Part shown: in pieces, positions 16,538 through 25,217 of the stretch
Layout of the letters: every line of letters begins with the position of its first letter
Position numbering within the stretch: position 1 is the first letter of the stretch
Source of the DNA: an uncultured Eggerthella sp.
GTDB taxonomy: Bacteria > Actinomycetota > Coriobacteriia > Coriobacteriales > Eggerthellaceae
Direction: 5' to 3'
NCBI GenBank assembly: GCA_900546175.1
Contig: URBX01000005.1
Span: forward strand, 1-64,000
Length of the DNA stretch: 64,000 bases
Translations under genes and position numbers: made by a program
The notes under the pieces: generated by a model
What the model saw: the letters and a program-made list of their open reading frames with translations, nothing else
Databases searched by the model: none
Told to the model about the DNA's origin: nothing

Positions 16538-19500
16538 ATGAGTACATCCAATGCCGACCAATCCATAAATAGCCAACCTGTGACAAGCGCTTGCCAAGAG
16601 CAAAGCATCCAAGAAGACAAGCGGACAGAACTTAAAGTACAAAAAGTACTTCAGGAAAAAAATGAGCAACTCACAGCTCTCCTCGAGGCAAAACATACTC
16701 ACACCACCGTGATTAATGCGCTAAGTGGCGTATTTTATGCGCTTTATTACATAGATGTACCTACAAATACCATTCAACAATTCGTTTCTACAGGAGATAG
16801 ATCGCAAATCACAGGCAAGGTCGACGATGCTCAAGAATTCCTCTACAAAATGGTAGAAGAATTCGTTATGCCTGAACACAAAACGGAGGTTAAGGAATTT
16901 CTTGCCCTCAACACTGTTGATGCGCGCATGGGTAGCGAACTTATTCTTTCTAAAGAATACGTAGTTCAAACAGGCAACTGGACACGAGGAAGTCTTATCC
17001 CTGCTGCTTATGATAAAAATGGCAAGATAGAGAAGTTGTTATATTGCCTGAGAAACATTGATACCGAAAAAGAGCAGGAAGCCACACAACAAGGCCTCAT
17101 TCAAGCACTGGCTCTTCCTTACGAGAATGTTTACCTTATTAATGCAGACACTGGCAAAAGCGACCATTACCGTTTAAGCAAAGACATAAAAGACCGCTAC
17201 GGAAGCCAGATTGCTTCCGGCAACTACGAAGAAAGCATTGCAGTCTACATCGATCAGGATGTTCTTGAAGAGGATCGTCCTCTCTTTGATAAGGTGCGCT
17301 ACATTTCAAACATTGACGAATTACTCGAAAAATCAGGCTCGTACTCATTTAATTATCGAGTAAACCGAAAAGGAACTATCCAGTTCTACCAGCTTCAAAT
17401 AGTAAAGACTCTTAACAACCATCACGATTTCATCCTTGCTTTCAAGAACGTTGATGCTATGGTCAAAGAAGAGCAAGAACACTTGCGATTACAGGCCGAA
17501 CAGCATCGTATCATCAACGCACTAAGCCAGGAATACCATAGCCTTTTCAAAATCAACACTAAAACAAGAGAGCTTTCTCTTTACAGAACCGATGGCGTAG
17601 GTATTAATTCTGATCTTCTCAGTAATCTCATGTTCTCAAGCTCCTACGAGACAGTAATTAACACCTACGTGAACAACTTCGTTGTTAAAGAAGATCAGGA
17701 ACGCATCAAAAAAGCGGTAACCCTTGAAAACTTGCTCGAGAGTGTCCCAGAAGTTGGCCTTTATAAACTCAGCTACCAGCGCAACATGCTTGGCGAAGTG
17801 TCTTACTACGAAATGAACGTAGCCAAAACAGTAGATGAAAATGGCGTAGTTATCTTTATCATGGGCTTACGTGACGTAAGTGAAGAGATGCAAATTCGTC
17901 TTGAACAAGCACATAATATTGAAGCTCAGAGTGAGATTATTGAAGGTATTGGCTCGGATTATTATTTAGTATTACTTGTTAATCCTCGCACCGACAGTGT
18001 AACAACCTATCGAGCAGTAGACGCAGAAGGCAAAGCAGTTGCCGCACATTTCCAAAAATTCGGATACTGCTGGTCGAAAGGTATTCAAAGTTATGCCGAA
18101 GAGAACGTCTCGGACGCAAGCCGTGATGAATTCCTTGAGAAGCTATCTCTGAAGCACATGGGTACTGACGGAGAGAATTACTCGTTTATTTACGAGCGAT
18201 GCTCTCAGGATGGCATTGTGTACCTACAAGCACGCGTATCTTTTGTATGGGAAAACACCGATCATTACGTAGCGGTTGTAAGCACCCGTAATGTGGATAT
18301 GCTGATTAAGAAGGAGCGGCAGCAAGAAATTGCGCTCCAAGAGGCCTTTAACGCCGCTGAAGCCGCGAATAAAGCAAAGAGCGATTTCCTCTCCAATATG
18401 AGCCACGACATTCGTACCCCAATGAACGGCATCATTGGCATGACAGCTATTGCAGCGGCCAATATTCACGACCCGGAGCGCGTACAAGATTGTTTAACAA
18501 AAATCACACACGCAAGTAAGCATATGTTGAACCTTATCAACGAAGTGCTTGATATGAGCAAGATTGAATCAGGCAAAGTCGACTTAATTGAAGAGGAGTT
18601 CAATCTCTCAGATTTGATTGACAATCTCCTTTCAATGACTGCTTCCCAAATTGAAGAGCATCACCATGAACTTTCAGTAAGTCTTTCAAACGTTGAACAC
18701 GAAGAAGTTATTGGCGATAGCCTGCGTATCCAAAAAGTATTCGTCAATTTGATTGGCAACGCGGTCAAGTTCACTCCTGATGGCGGAAAAATCCGAATTG
18801 AAATCTCTGAGAAACCAAGCAATCAGAATAAATTTGGTTGCTATGAATTCATATTCGAAGATAACGGCATTGGCATGGAGGAAGAATTCCTCGAGCACAT
18901 TTTTGAACCATTTGTTCGTTCTACCGATACTCGCGTCAATAAAATTCAAGGCACAGGCCTTGGCATGCCTATCAGCCGAAACATCGTTCGCATGATGGGC
19001 GGTGATATCAAAGTTGAAAGCAAGCCAGGCAAGGGTTCAAAATTCACAGTTACTATCTATCTAAAACTCCAAGAAAAAGAAGCATCTCTCAACGAAAAGC
19101 TCATTGATCTAAACGTTTTAGTGGTAGATAATGACGAACTCAGTTTGGATTCATGCTGCGGCATCCTTAACGATATGGGTATGAAGGCAGAAGGCGTTTC
19201 TTCTGGTGAAGAAGCAGTGGAACGCGTGGCTGAGCGTCACAATAGAAAGCGCGATTACTTCGCCTGCATTATAGACTGGAAGATGCCTGGCATGAACGGT
19301 ATTGAGACAACTCGTGCTATTCGAAAAGAAGTTGGCAATGACGTACCAATCATTATCATCTCTGCTTACGACTGGTCGGATATTGAATTTGAAGCGCGTG
19401 CGGCAGGCGCGAATGCTTTCATTAGCAAGCCGCTCTTCCGCTCAAGATTGGCACACGCTTTTAATGTCTTGATTGAAAACGAAGAGGAAGCCGAAGGCGA

Positions 19501-19927
19501 GACACTCATCACCGATCCGTATAAATGCTTTGAGAGTCTTAACCTTACTAATAAGCGCGCTTTACTTGTTGAAGATAATGATTTAAATGCCGAAGTTGCA
19601 CTGGATATTCTGACGGCAACCGGATTATCCGTAGATCGTGCTTCCGATGGCGATGAAGCGGTTGATTTAGTATTCAATAGCGAAGATGGCTATTACGATA
19701 TTGTTCTTATGGATATTCGAATGCCAAGGATGAATGGATACGATGCAACACGTGCTATTAGGGCATCATCACGCCAGTATTGCAAACAGATTCCAATTAT
19801 CGCAATGACAGCTAATGCTTTTGCAGAAGATGTTTTGGCCGCGAAAACTGCAGGAATGAACGAACATCTTTCAAAGCCAATCGATTTGAAAGAGCTTGCA
19901 AAAGCTTTACAGAAGTGGATTTTCTGA
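16538..19927 (+). CDS. PAS-repeat hybrid histidine kinase with two receivers
   Basis: The ATG at 16538 is preferred because GGGGG lies 7 bases upstream; the earlier ATG at 16517 has no ribosome site. A short N-terminal coiled coil leads into four PAS-like modules of about 130 residues (for example INALSGVFYALYYIDVPT). These are followed by HisKA with His623 (NMSHDIRTPMNG), a HATPase domain (NLIGNAVKFT, GTGLGMPISRNIV), and two receivers with Asp913 (IIDWKMPGMNG) and Asp1059 (LMDIRMPRMNG). There is no membrane segment. The PAS modules and core resemble those of the kinase at 10523-13987, but PocR is absent. It lies 53 bases ahead of the HD-GYP gene in what looks like one transcript, so the HD-GYP protein is a likely partner. 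Confidence 0.9.
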   Translation: MSTSNADQSINSQPVTSACQEQSIQEDKRTELKVQKVLQEKNEQLTALLEAKHTHTTVINALSGVFYALYYIDVPTNTIQQFVSTGDRSQITGKVDDAQEFLYKMVEEFVMPEHKTEVKEFLALNTVDARMGSELILSKEYVVQTGNWTRGSLIPAAYDKNGKIEKLLYCLRNIDTEKEQEATQQGLIQALALPYENVYLINADTGKSDHYRLSKDIKDRYGSQIASGNYEESIAVYIDQDVLEEDRPLFDKVRYISNIDELLEKSGSYSFNYRVNRKGTIQFYQLQIVKTLNNHHDFILAFKNVDAMVKEEQEHLRLQAEQHRIINALSQEYHSLFKINTKTRELSLYRTDGVGINSDLLSNLMFSSSYETVINTYVNNFVVKEDQERIKKAVTLENLLESVPEVGLYKLSYQRNMLGEVSYYEMNVAKTVDENGVVIFIMGLRDVSEEMQIRLEQAHNIEAQSEIIEGIGSDYYLVLLVNPRTDSVTTYRAVDAEGKAVAAHFQKFGYCWSKGIQSYAEENVSDASRDEFLEKLSLKHMGTDGENYSFIYERCSQDGIVYLQARVSFVWENTDHYVAVVSTRNVDMLIKKERQQEIALQEAFNAAEAANKAKSDFLSNMSHDIRTPMNGIIGMTAIAAANIHDPERVQDCLTKITHASKHMLNLINEVLDMSKIESGKVDLIEEEFNLSDLIDNLLSMTASQIEEHHHELSVSLSNVEHEEVIGDSLRIQKVFVNLIGNAVKFTPDGGKIRIEISEKPSNQNKFGCYEFIFEDNGIGMEEEFLEHIFEPFVRSTDTRVNKIQGTGLGMPISRNIVRMMGGDIKVESKPGKGSKFTVTIYLKLQEKEASLNEKLIDLNVLVVDNDELSLDSCCGILNDMGMKAEGVSSGEEAVERVAERHNRKRDYFACIIDWKMPGMNGIETTRAIRKEVGNDVPIIIISAYDWSDIEFEARAAGANAFISKPLFRSRLAHAFNVLIENEEEAEGETLITDPYKCFESLNLTNKRALLVEDNDLNAEVALDILTATGLSVDRASDGDEAVDLVFNSEDGYYDIVLMDIRMPRMNGYDATRAIRASSRQYCKQIPIIAMTANAFAEDVLAAKTAGMNEHLSKPIDLKELAKALQKWIF

Positions 19928-19980
19928 ACAGAACCTTTCTTGCTGTACTATTAGCACATTAAAAAGTGAGAGGAGATAGC

Positions 19981-21267
19981 ATGCTAACTATAAAAACACA
20001 GCTTTGCTGCCTCCTTCTAACTTTGCTACTCATAGCGTTCTATATTATCACCTCAAATCGCAAGAAAATTCCCTGCAATAAAAGCTTCGACGCACTACTC
20101 ATTATCTGCCCTTGGGCTATTATCTTCGACGGCGCAACGGCATGGACGGTCAACAATCTTGACGTAGTTCCCACTTCAGTAAACATGATCTTGCACGGAA
20201 TATTCTTCCTCCTTATGAATGCAACGGTTGTGCTTGCCTTCATGTACGTGCTTAAGCTCACGGTTGGTATTCCCAAAAATCCCGCCCGACGCTGGATTTT
20301 AGTAACACCTGGAATTATTTTCGCCATCATCATTATTGCGTTCCTACCTCAGCTTGATTACCTCCAAGGCAAAACAACTAACTATTCTATGGGTATATCA
20401 GCAATCATATGCTATGTGTCCATGGCAATTTACTACATGGGAATCATTGCGTTGCTTATTGCGAGACAGCGCAATATTGAACGAACTAAACTTGGTATGA
20501 TTTCAGGATTTTTAGGTCTTTCAGCTGCACTGTGCGCCTGCCAGATTGTCTGGCCAGAAATCCTCATTACCTCAATTATTCCCACTATGCTGGTTGTTGG
20601 TCTGTATGTTTCTATTGAAGATCCTTCTATTGTGCAGCTCCAGTACCATAACGAAGAGATGGTCACAGGCTTTGCAACCTTAGTTGAAAGCCGCGACAAC
20701 AGCACGGGAAACCACATTCGCAGAACTCAGGCATACGTACGCGTAATTATGGAAGAAATGTTTTCTCTTTCTGAATATCGCTCCGTCATGACAAGAGACT
20801 ACATCAACAATGTAACCAAAGCAGCACCTATGCACGACATTGGCAAAATTGCCACACCCGATGTAATCCTCCAGAAACCAGGCAAGCTTACCCCTGAAGA
20901 GTTCGAAATAATGAAGCAACACGCTCCAAAAGGTGGCCAAATCATCATGGAAACTTTCTGCACGCTTGACGAGCCAGAGTTTCAACAGATTGCCTATGAG
21001 GTTGCTCGTTTCCATCACGAAAAATGGAACGGCAAAGGCTACCCTGATGGTTTATCAGGCGAAGACATTCCGCTCCATGCACGTATTATGGCAGTAGCAG
21101 ATGTATTTGATGCAGTGTCTTGCAAGCGCGTATATCGCGACGCACTGCCTCTTGATGCGTGTTTTGAGATTATCGAAAAGGGTTCAGGAACCGATTTCGA
21201 TCCGCGTATTGTGCAAATATTCCTCAATGCTCGCAACAAGGTTGAGAAAGAATACTTCGCACAATAA
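19981..21267 (+). CDS. Membrane HD-GYP phosphodiesterase
   Basis: The ATG at 19981 has GAGGAGA upstream. About seven hydrophobic segments fill residues 1-215. The C-terminal HD-GYP domain has His285-Asp286 (MHDIGKI), paired histidines at 345-346 and GYP at 353-355 (HHEKWNGKGYPDG), then RIMAVADVFDA. HD-GYP enzymes hydrolyse cyclic di-GMP or related dinucleotides, and all visible metal-binding residues are present. It follows the hybrid kinase closely, suggesting a joint signalling unit. No GGDEF cyclase is in the window, so the second messenger is not proven. Confidence 0.85.
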   Translation: MLTIKTQLCCLLLTLLLIAFYIITSNRKKIPCNKSFDALLIICPWAIIFDGATAWTVNNLDVVPTSVNMILHGIFFLLMNATVVLAFMYVLKLTVGIPKNPARRWILVTPGIIFAIIIIAFLPQLDYLQGKTTNYSMGISAIICYVSMAIYYMGIIALLIARQRNIERTKLGMISGFLGLSAALCACQIVWPEILITSIIPTMLVVGLYVSIEDPSIVQLQYHNEEMVTGFATLVESRDNSTGNHIRRTQAYVRVIMEEMFSLSEYRSVMTRDYINNVTKAAPMHDIGKIATPDVILQKPGKLTPEEFEIMKQHAPKGGQIIMETFCTLDEPEFQQIAYEVARFHHEKWNGKGYPDGLSGEDIPLHARIMAVADVFDAVSCKRVYRDALPLDACFEIIEKGSGTDFDPRIVQIFLNARNKVEKEYFAQ

Positions 21268-21270
21268 AAT

Positions 21271-21296
21271 GGCCTCTACGCCTAAACGCAGAGGCC
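21271..21296. terminator. Hairpin between the HD-GYP gene and glf
   Basis: A stem of GGCCTCT with AGAGGCC (plus CG/CG after one mismatch) lies 4 bases after the HD-GYP stop. T-rich sequence follows only on the minus strand, so it can serve the convergent glf gene. Confidence 0.5.
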
Positions 21297-21318
21297 ACCA
21301 GCTAACTTCTCTCAATCC

Positions 21319-22464
21319 CTAAGCGCGCAAATCAACGTCCAATTCTGCTTTAACCAAATCAAAGGCAGCGTCAATTGCTTTATCCATGTCGTAATATTTG
21401 TAACCGCCTAAACGGCCCGCAAATACCACGTTGCCTTCTTTGGCAGCAAGTGCTTCGTACTCCTGATAGAGCTTCGTGTTGCGTTCGTCATTAATTGGAT
21501 AATAAGGTTCATCACCCATCTTCCAATCGGCAGGATATTCGCGCGTAATGTAGGTTACCGGAATAGTGTTGCCTTGCGCATCTAAGCCAAACTCAAAGTG
21601 CTTGTGCTCAATAATACGGGTCCAAGGAATTTCGCGTTCGTTGTAATTTACTACTGCATTACCCTGCCAGTTTTCACACTCAATACGTTCGTTTTCAAAG
21701 CGCAAAGAGCGATACTCAAGATTGCCCAACTGGTAGTTATAGAACTCGTCAATTGGACCACAATAAATAGTACGGTCAGCAATTTCTGGATTCTGCGCAA
21801 TAAAGTCTTTGTACTCAGTTTCCAAAAGAATTTCAGTATCGCCAAACATCTTCTCAACCATTGCCGTGTAGCCACCCATTGGGATGCCCTGGTAGCGGTC
21901 ATTGAAGTAGTTATTGTCGAAGGTAAAACGAACAGGAAGACGGGTAATAATAGAAGCAGGAAGATCCTTACAATCACGACCCCACTGTTTTTCAGTGTAA
22001 CCTTTTACCAAAGCCTCAAAAATGTCACGACCAACCAAGCTGATTGCCTGCTCTTCAAGATTCTTTGGTTCGCCCGTGATTTCAGCCTTTTGTGCCTCAA
22101 TTATTTCTTTCGCCTCAGCAGGAGTGGTAATGCCCCACATTTTTGCGAAAGTATTCATATTGAAAGGCATGTTGTACATCTGACCCTTGAATTTTGCAAC
22201 TGGGCAATTGATGTAGTTATTGAATTCAGCGAACTGATTTACGTAGTTCCATACTGGTTTAAGGGAGGTATGGAAAATATGAGCTCCATACTTATGAACG
22301 TTAATTCCCTCAACATTTTCGGTATACACGTTGCCCGCAATATGATTGCGGCGCTCTATAACCAACACTGACTTTCCTTGTTTTGCTGCCTCATGAGCAA
22401 AAACAGCAGCAGTAAGACCTGCACCAACAACAAGATAGTCATAATGTTTGTTTGTCTGTGGCAT
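21319..22464 (-). CDS. glf: UDP-galactopyranose mutase
   Basis: The 381-residue flavoenzyme converts UDP-galactopyranose to UDP-galactofuranose. The N-terminal FAD fold is clear (YLVVGAGLTAAVFAHEAA, then VIERRNHIAGN), followed by the family motif VHKYGAHIFHTS, the internal KGYTEKQWGRDCKDLPAS and a C-terminal FAGRLGGYKYYDMD. Length is normal. It implies that a surface polymer contains galactofuranose. No galactofuranosyl transferase is adjacent; the glycosyltransferase at 22592-23566 is of another type. Confidence 0.95.
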   Translation of the reverse strand: MPQTNKHYDYLVVGAGLTAAVFAHEAAKQGKSVLVIERRNHIAGNVYTENVEGINVHKYGAHIFHTSLKPVWNYVNQFAEFNNYINCPVAKFKGQMYNMPFNMNTFAKMWGITTPAEAKEIIEAQKAEITGEPKNLEEQAISLVGRDIFEALVKGYTEKQWGRDCKDLPASIITRLPVRFTFDNNYFNDRYQGIPMGGYTAMVEKMFGDTEILLETEYKDFIAQNPEIADRTIYCGPIDEFYNYQLGNLEYRSLRFENERIECENWQGNAVVNYNEREIPWTRIIEHKHFEFGLDAQGNTIPVTYITREYPADWKMGDEPYYPINDERNTKLYQEYEALAAKEGNVVFAGRLGGYKYYDMDKAIDAAFDLVKAELDVDLRA

Positions 22465-22591
22465 TTTGCCCTCTTTCTGTAAAGATAAACCTTACCTAAT
22501 ACCGTAATAATCAGTTGCTTCTAGCAAAAGTATTCACAGCTTTCAGGAATTCCCTCGTTCGAAGTTTGACTCCCGTTAAAACTGTTTTAAG

Positions 22592-23566
22592 CTATTCGGC
22601 ATCGTTTGTCTTGCTTTGTTTATGACGCTGTACACGCTGATCAATTGCAGTAGCTTGATATACCATCAATTCCCATTGTTTTCTATTTGTTTTGGCAACC
22701 GTGTCTAAAATTGCACCTGCCGTAAAAGAAAGCGCCGAACAGAATATCAAGCCCATAGTAACAATAAGCGTTGGGATTCTTGGAACAAGACCTGTTTCAA
22801 AGAACTCTGCCAAAACAGGAATTACCGCAATAACTCCCAAGATCAAAAGAATCAGAGCAATCCAACCAAAGAAGGCAAATGGCTTCAATTCTTTGAAGAG
22901 CGAGGTAATTGCCATCAAAACCTTTGCACCGTCACCAAATGTAGAAAGCTTTGAATAGCTTCCTTCAGGGCGATCGCGATACTCAATAGGAACATCTACA
23001 ATGCGGAATCTTTTATCAACTGCATGAATGGAAAGCTCTGTTTCAATCTGAAAACCTTCAGAAAGAACAGGCATAGTTTTTACGAAAACGCGATTAAAGG
23101 CTCGATAACCAGTCATAACATCTTCAAACGCAAAACCGTAAATCTGCTTGATAAGCCAACGAACTAGGTTGTTTCCAAATCCATGGAACGCACGGTCATT
23201 CTCTTCTCCATAAGAACCATTGGAAAGGCGATCTCCTACCGTCATATCAGCAACCCCTTCTTGAAGAGGTTTAAGGAGCTCGTACACTGCTTCTGCTGGA
23301 TAGGTATCGTCACCGTCAACCATTACGTAATAGTCAGCATCAATATCCCTAAACATCTGGCGAACAACATTACCTTTGCCTTGCCTTGGTTCAAAGCGCA
23401 CAATAGCGCCATGCTCTTTTGCAATCTCCGATGTTCTATCTTTGGAATTGTTGTCGTATACGTAAATATCTGCTTCAGGAATAACACGCTTAAAGTCATC
23501 AATAACTTTTGCAATTGTTATTTCTTCGTTATAGCAAGGGATAAGAATAGCAATTTTATCTGCCAT
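22592..23566 (-). CDS. Polyprenyl-phosphate glycosyltransferase (GtrB/DPM-like GT2)
   Basis: The 324-residue protein has a GT-A domain (AILIPCYNEEITIAKVI, YDNNSKDRTSEIA, MVDGDDTYPAE as the DxD) and two C-terminal membrane helices (about residues 230-290). This is the layout of dolichol-phosphate-mannose synthase-like enzymes that load a sugar on undecaprenyl phosphate for use outside the membrane. The start has a GAAAGG upstream. It lies 127 bases from glf on the same strand and may be in the same transcript. The sugar is not readable. Confidence 0.88.
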   Translation of the reverse strand: MADKIAILIPCYNEEITIAKVIDDFKRVIPEADIYVYDNNSKDRTSEIAKEHGAIVRFEPRQGKGNVVRQMFRDIDADYYVMVDGDDTYPAEAVYELLKPLQEGVADMTVGDRLSNGSYGEENDRAFHGFGNNLVRWLIKQIYGFAFEDVMTGYRAFNRVFVKTMPVLSEGFQIETELSIHAVDKRFRIVDVPIEYRDRPEGSYSKLSTFGDGAKVLMAITSLFKELKPFAFFGWIALILLILGVIAVIPVLAEFFETGLVPRIPTLIVTMGLIFCSALSFTAGAILDTVAKTNRKQWELMVYQATAIDQRVQRHKQSKTNDAE

Positions 23567-23661
23567 GAATTGCCTTTCAGCCTCGTAACCCTATGTATTT
23601 GATTGTCTAGCAAAGTATACCCCAGAAACAACTTCTCCTGGAGGTAACCCTTTCTTTTGCA

Positions 23662-23698
23662 AGAATAAAAAAGCGGCTCTCGTTTGGCGAGCCGCTTT
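23662..23698 (-). terminator. Terminator of the stress-protein gene
   Basis: A 10-bp stem (AAAGCGGCTC with GAGCCGCTTT) is followed on the minus strand by TTTTTTA, 41 bases after the stop at 23740. Confidence 0.8.
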
Positions 23699-23739
23699 GG
23701 TACGGTATCCATAAAAGGTTATTAAATGCGCTTTCTTAG

Positions 23740-24180
23740 TTAGTCCTTTTTTACAACCAATACATCACAACGCAAATTACGAATCAGATATGTGGAAACA
23801 GAGCCAACAAATACATACTTAATGTTAGAAAGACCACGTTCGCCGCAAACAACTACATCTGGATCAAATGGCTTAATGATTTCGTTAGTTAATGTTTCCT
23901 GAATATGGCCAACTTTTACATCAACGGTAATCTTAGAAATGCGGCCGCGTTCACGAGCAGCTTCTATTTGTTCTGAAAGCTCTTCTTCAATTCGCTCTTT
24001 AACAATTTCAGCAAGATTACGATAGTCAGTACCCGTCATTGCATCAGGCACCGCATCAATAACGTGTCCAAGAAGAAGCTCTGCTTTATTTGCTTCAGCA
24101 AGACGAATTGCACGGTCCAAAACTTCTGCCTGAGTCTTACCTCCGTCAAGCGCAGCAAAAACTTTGTAATATCTCTCCAT
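23740..24180 (-). CDS. Universal stress protein (UspA family)
   Basis: The start at 24180 (MERYYKVFAALDGGKTQAEV) is chosen because AAAGGG lies 7-8 bases upstream and the USP fold begins at once. The 146 residues form one Usp domain, with the ATP-binding-type C-terminus GERGLSNIKYVFVGSVSTYL then DVLVVKKD (G-2x-G-9x-G-S/T pattern). The protein is cytosolic and its role is stress-related but unspecified. It is a single-gene transcript bounded by its own terminator. Confidence 0.88.
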   Translation of the reverse strand: MERYYKVFAALDGGKTQAEVLDRAIRLAEANKAELLLGHVIDAVPDAMTGTDYRNLAEIVKERIEEELSEQIEAARERGRISKITVDVKVGHIQETLTNEIIKPFDPDVVVCGERGLSNIKYVFVGSVSTYLIRNLRCDVLVVKKD

Positions 24181-24311
24181 GAGCATCCCTTTCACAAGGT
24201 CCCAAACACCATTTACGGAAAACATAATCATGTTTCTCACAAAATGATAAAGGAAACTTCTCGATATTTGAATTGCTTTTTATTTCTTATATTCTATTTC
24301 CTCAATCATAT

Positions 24312-24371
24312 TTACTTATCTAGCCATACATGCTTTCTGAATTACCTATCTGAGCATATATGCTTTCTAAA
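24312..24371. repeat. Two 30-bp imperfect direct repeats
   Basis: Units 24312-24341 and 24342-24371 (TTAC[T/C]TATCT ... ATGCTTTCT) match at about 24 of 30 bases and abut exactly. They lie in the gap between the divergent stress-protein and thioesterase genes, about 130 bases from the former start. I see nothing else I can support there. Confidence 0.65.
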
Positions 24372-24557
24372 GCATGTCCACATGACAACTCTTCAAGCCT
24401 CATCTTTTTCAAACAGCAAGTTACATTTTGAGCACATTCAACTAATTCTCTGTAAGCCAAAAACCATTCGTAACATACAATACTCTAGGATAGTTATTCC
24501 AACAAAAATACCCCTCTTACACAAAAGCTCTCTATCCCCTCCACGAAAGGAAGAGCA

Positions 24558-25049
24558 GTGCCGAAACTTAATCCAGAACACATTAAAGAAACACTTGAAC
24601 TAATTAACCAGGGCCCTTACTTTCGCCACCTAAACATGGACATTGTTGCTCTCGACATAGGCTACTGCAGAGTTGAAGTTGAGGTTCATAAACACCACTT
24701 AAATGCTTTTGGCGGAATCCACGGTGGCGCATACGCCTCTATTTTAGACACCTGCGCTTATTGGGCGCTTTATTCAGAAATGCCAGAGGATGCCGGCTTT
24801 ATCACTCTTGACCTTCAAACCAATAATTTACGCGCATGCTCCGGCGGAAAGCTAATTTGCGAAGGAAGCGTAATAAAGCGTGGAGGAAGTATTTGTTTAT
24901 GCGAATCGAAGATTCACAATGAAGAAGGTAAGCTTATGGCCCAATGCACTTCCAAAATGTTTGTGAGCCCAACTTTGCAACCAATTGCTGCAGCTATTGA
25001 TGCGCTCGATCCTACACGAAAGCTTCCTCCAAAGTTTTTAGAGGACTAG
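24558..25049 (+). CDS. PaaI-family hotdog thioesterase
   Basis: The GTG start at 24558 has GAAAGGAAGA upstream. The 163-residue protein has the hotdog-fold core: LNAFGGIHGGAYASILDTCA, with HGG and the following Asp at the usual acyl-CoA thioesterase positions, then TLDLQTNNLRACSGGKLICE. It probably hydrolyses aromatic or medium-chain acyl-CoA in the cytosol. It is a single gene with no pathway neighbours, so the substrate is open. Confidence 0.85.
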   Translation: MPKLNPEHIKETLELINQGPYFRHLNMDIVALDIGYCRVEVEVHKHHLNAFGGIHGGAYASILDTCAYWALYSEMPEDAGFITLDLQTNNLRACSGGKLICEGSVIKRGGSICLCESKIHNEEGKLMAQCTSKMFVSPTLQPIAAAIDALDPTRKLPPKFLED

Positions 25050-25070
25050 GCCGGATAATATTACGATGAC

Positions 25071-25114
25071 TATCAACGTTTGCCGTGGCTTTTATCAGCG
25101 TTTGCTGTGGCTGC
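25071..25114. repeat. Two 22-bp direct repeats
   Basis: Units 25071-25092 and 25093-25114 (TATCAACGTTTGCCGTGGCT against TATCAGCGTTTGCTGTGGCT) differ at few bases. They lie between the thioesterase and RND permease genes. Confidence 0.6.
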
Positions 25115-25217
25115 AATTTTAGTGAAGGTCAGAAGAAAAGTTTCTAATGACCCTCGCCGTTTCTGATATTTAAAGAGCAAGATGCTCTATTCTTTCGCTC
25201 TCATAATGGCTTTTTGC

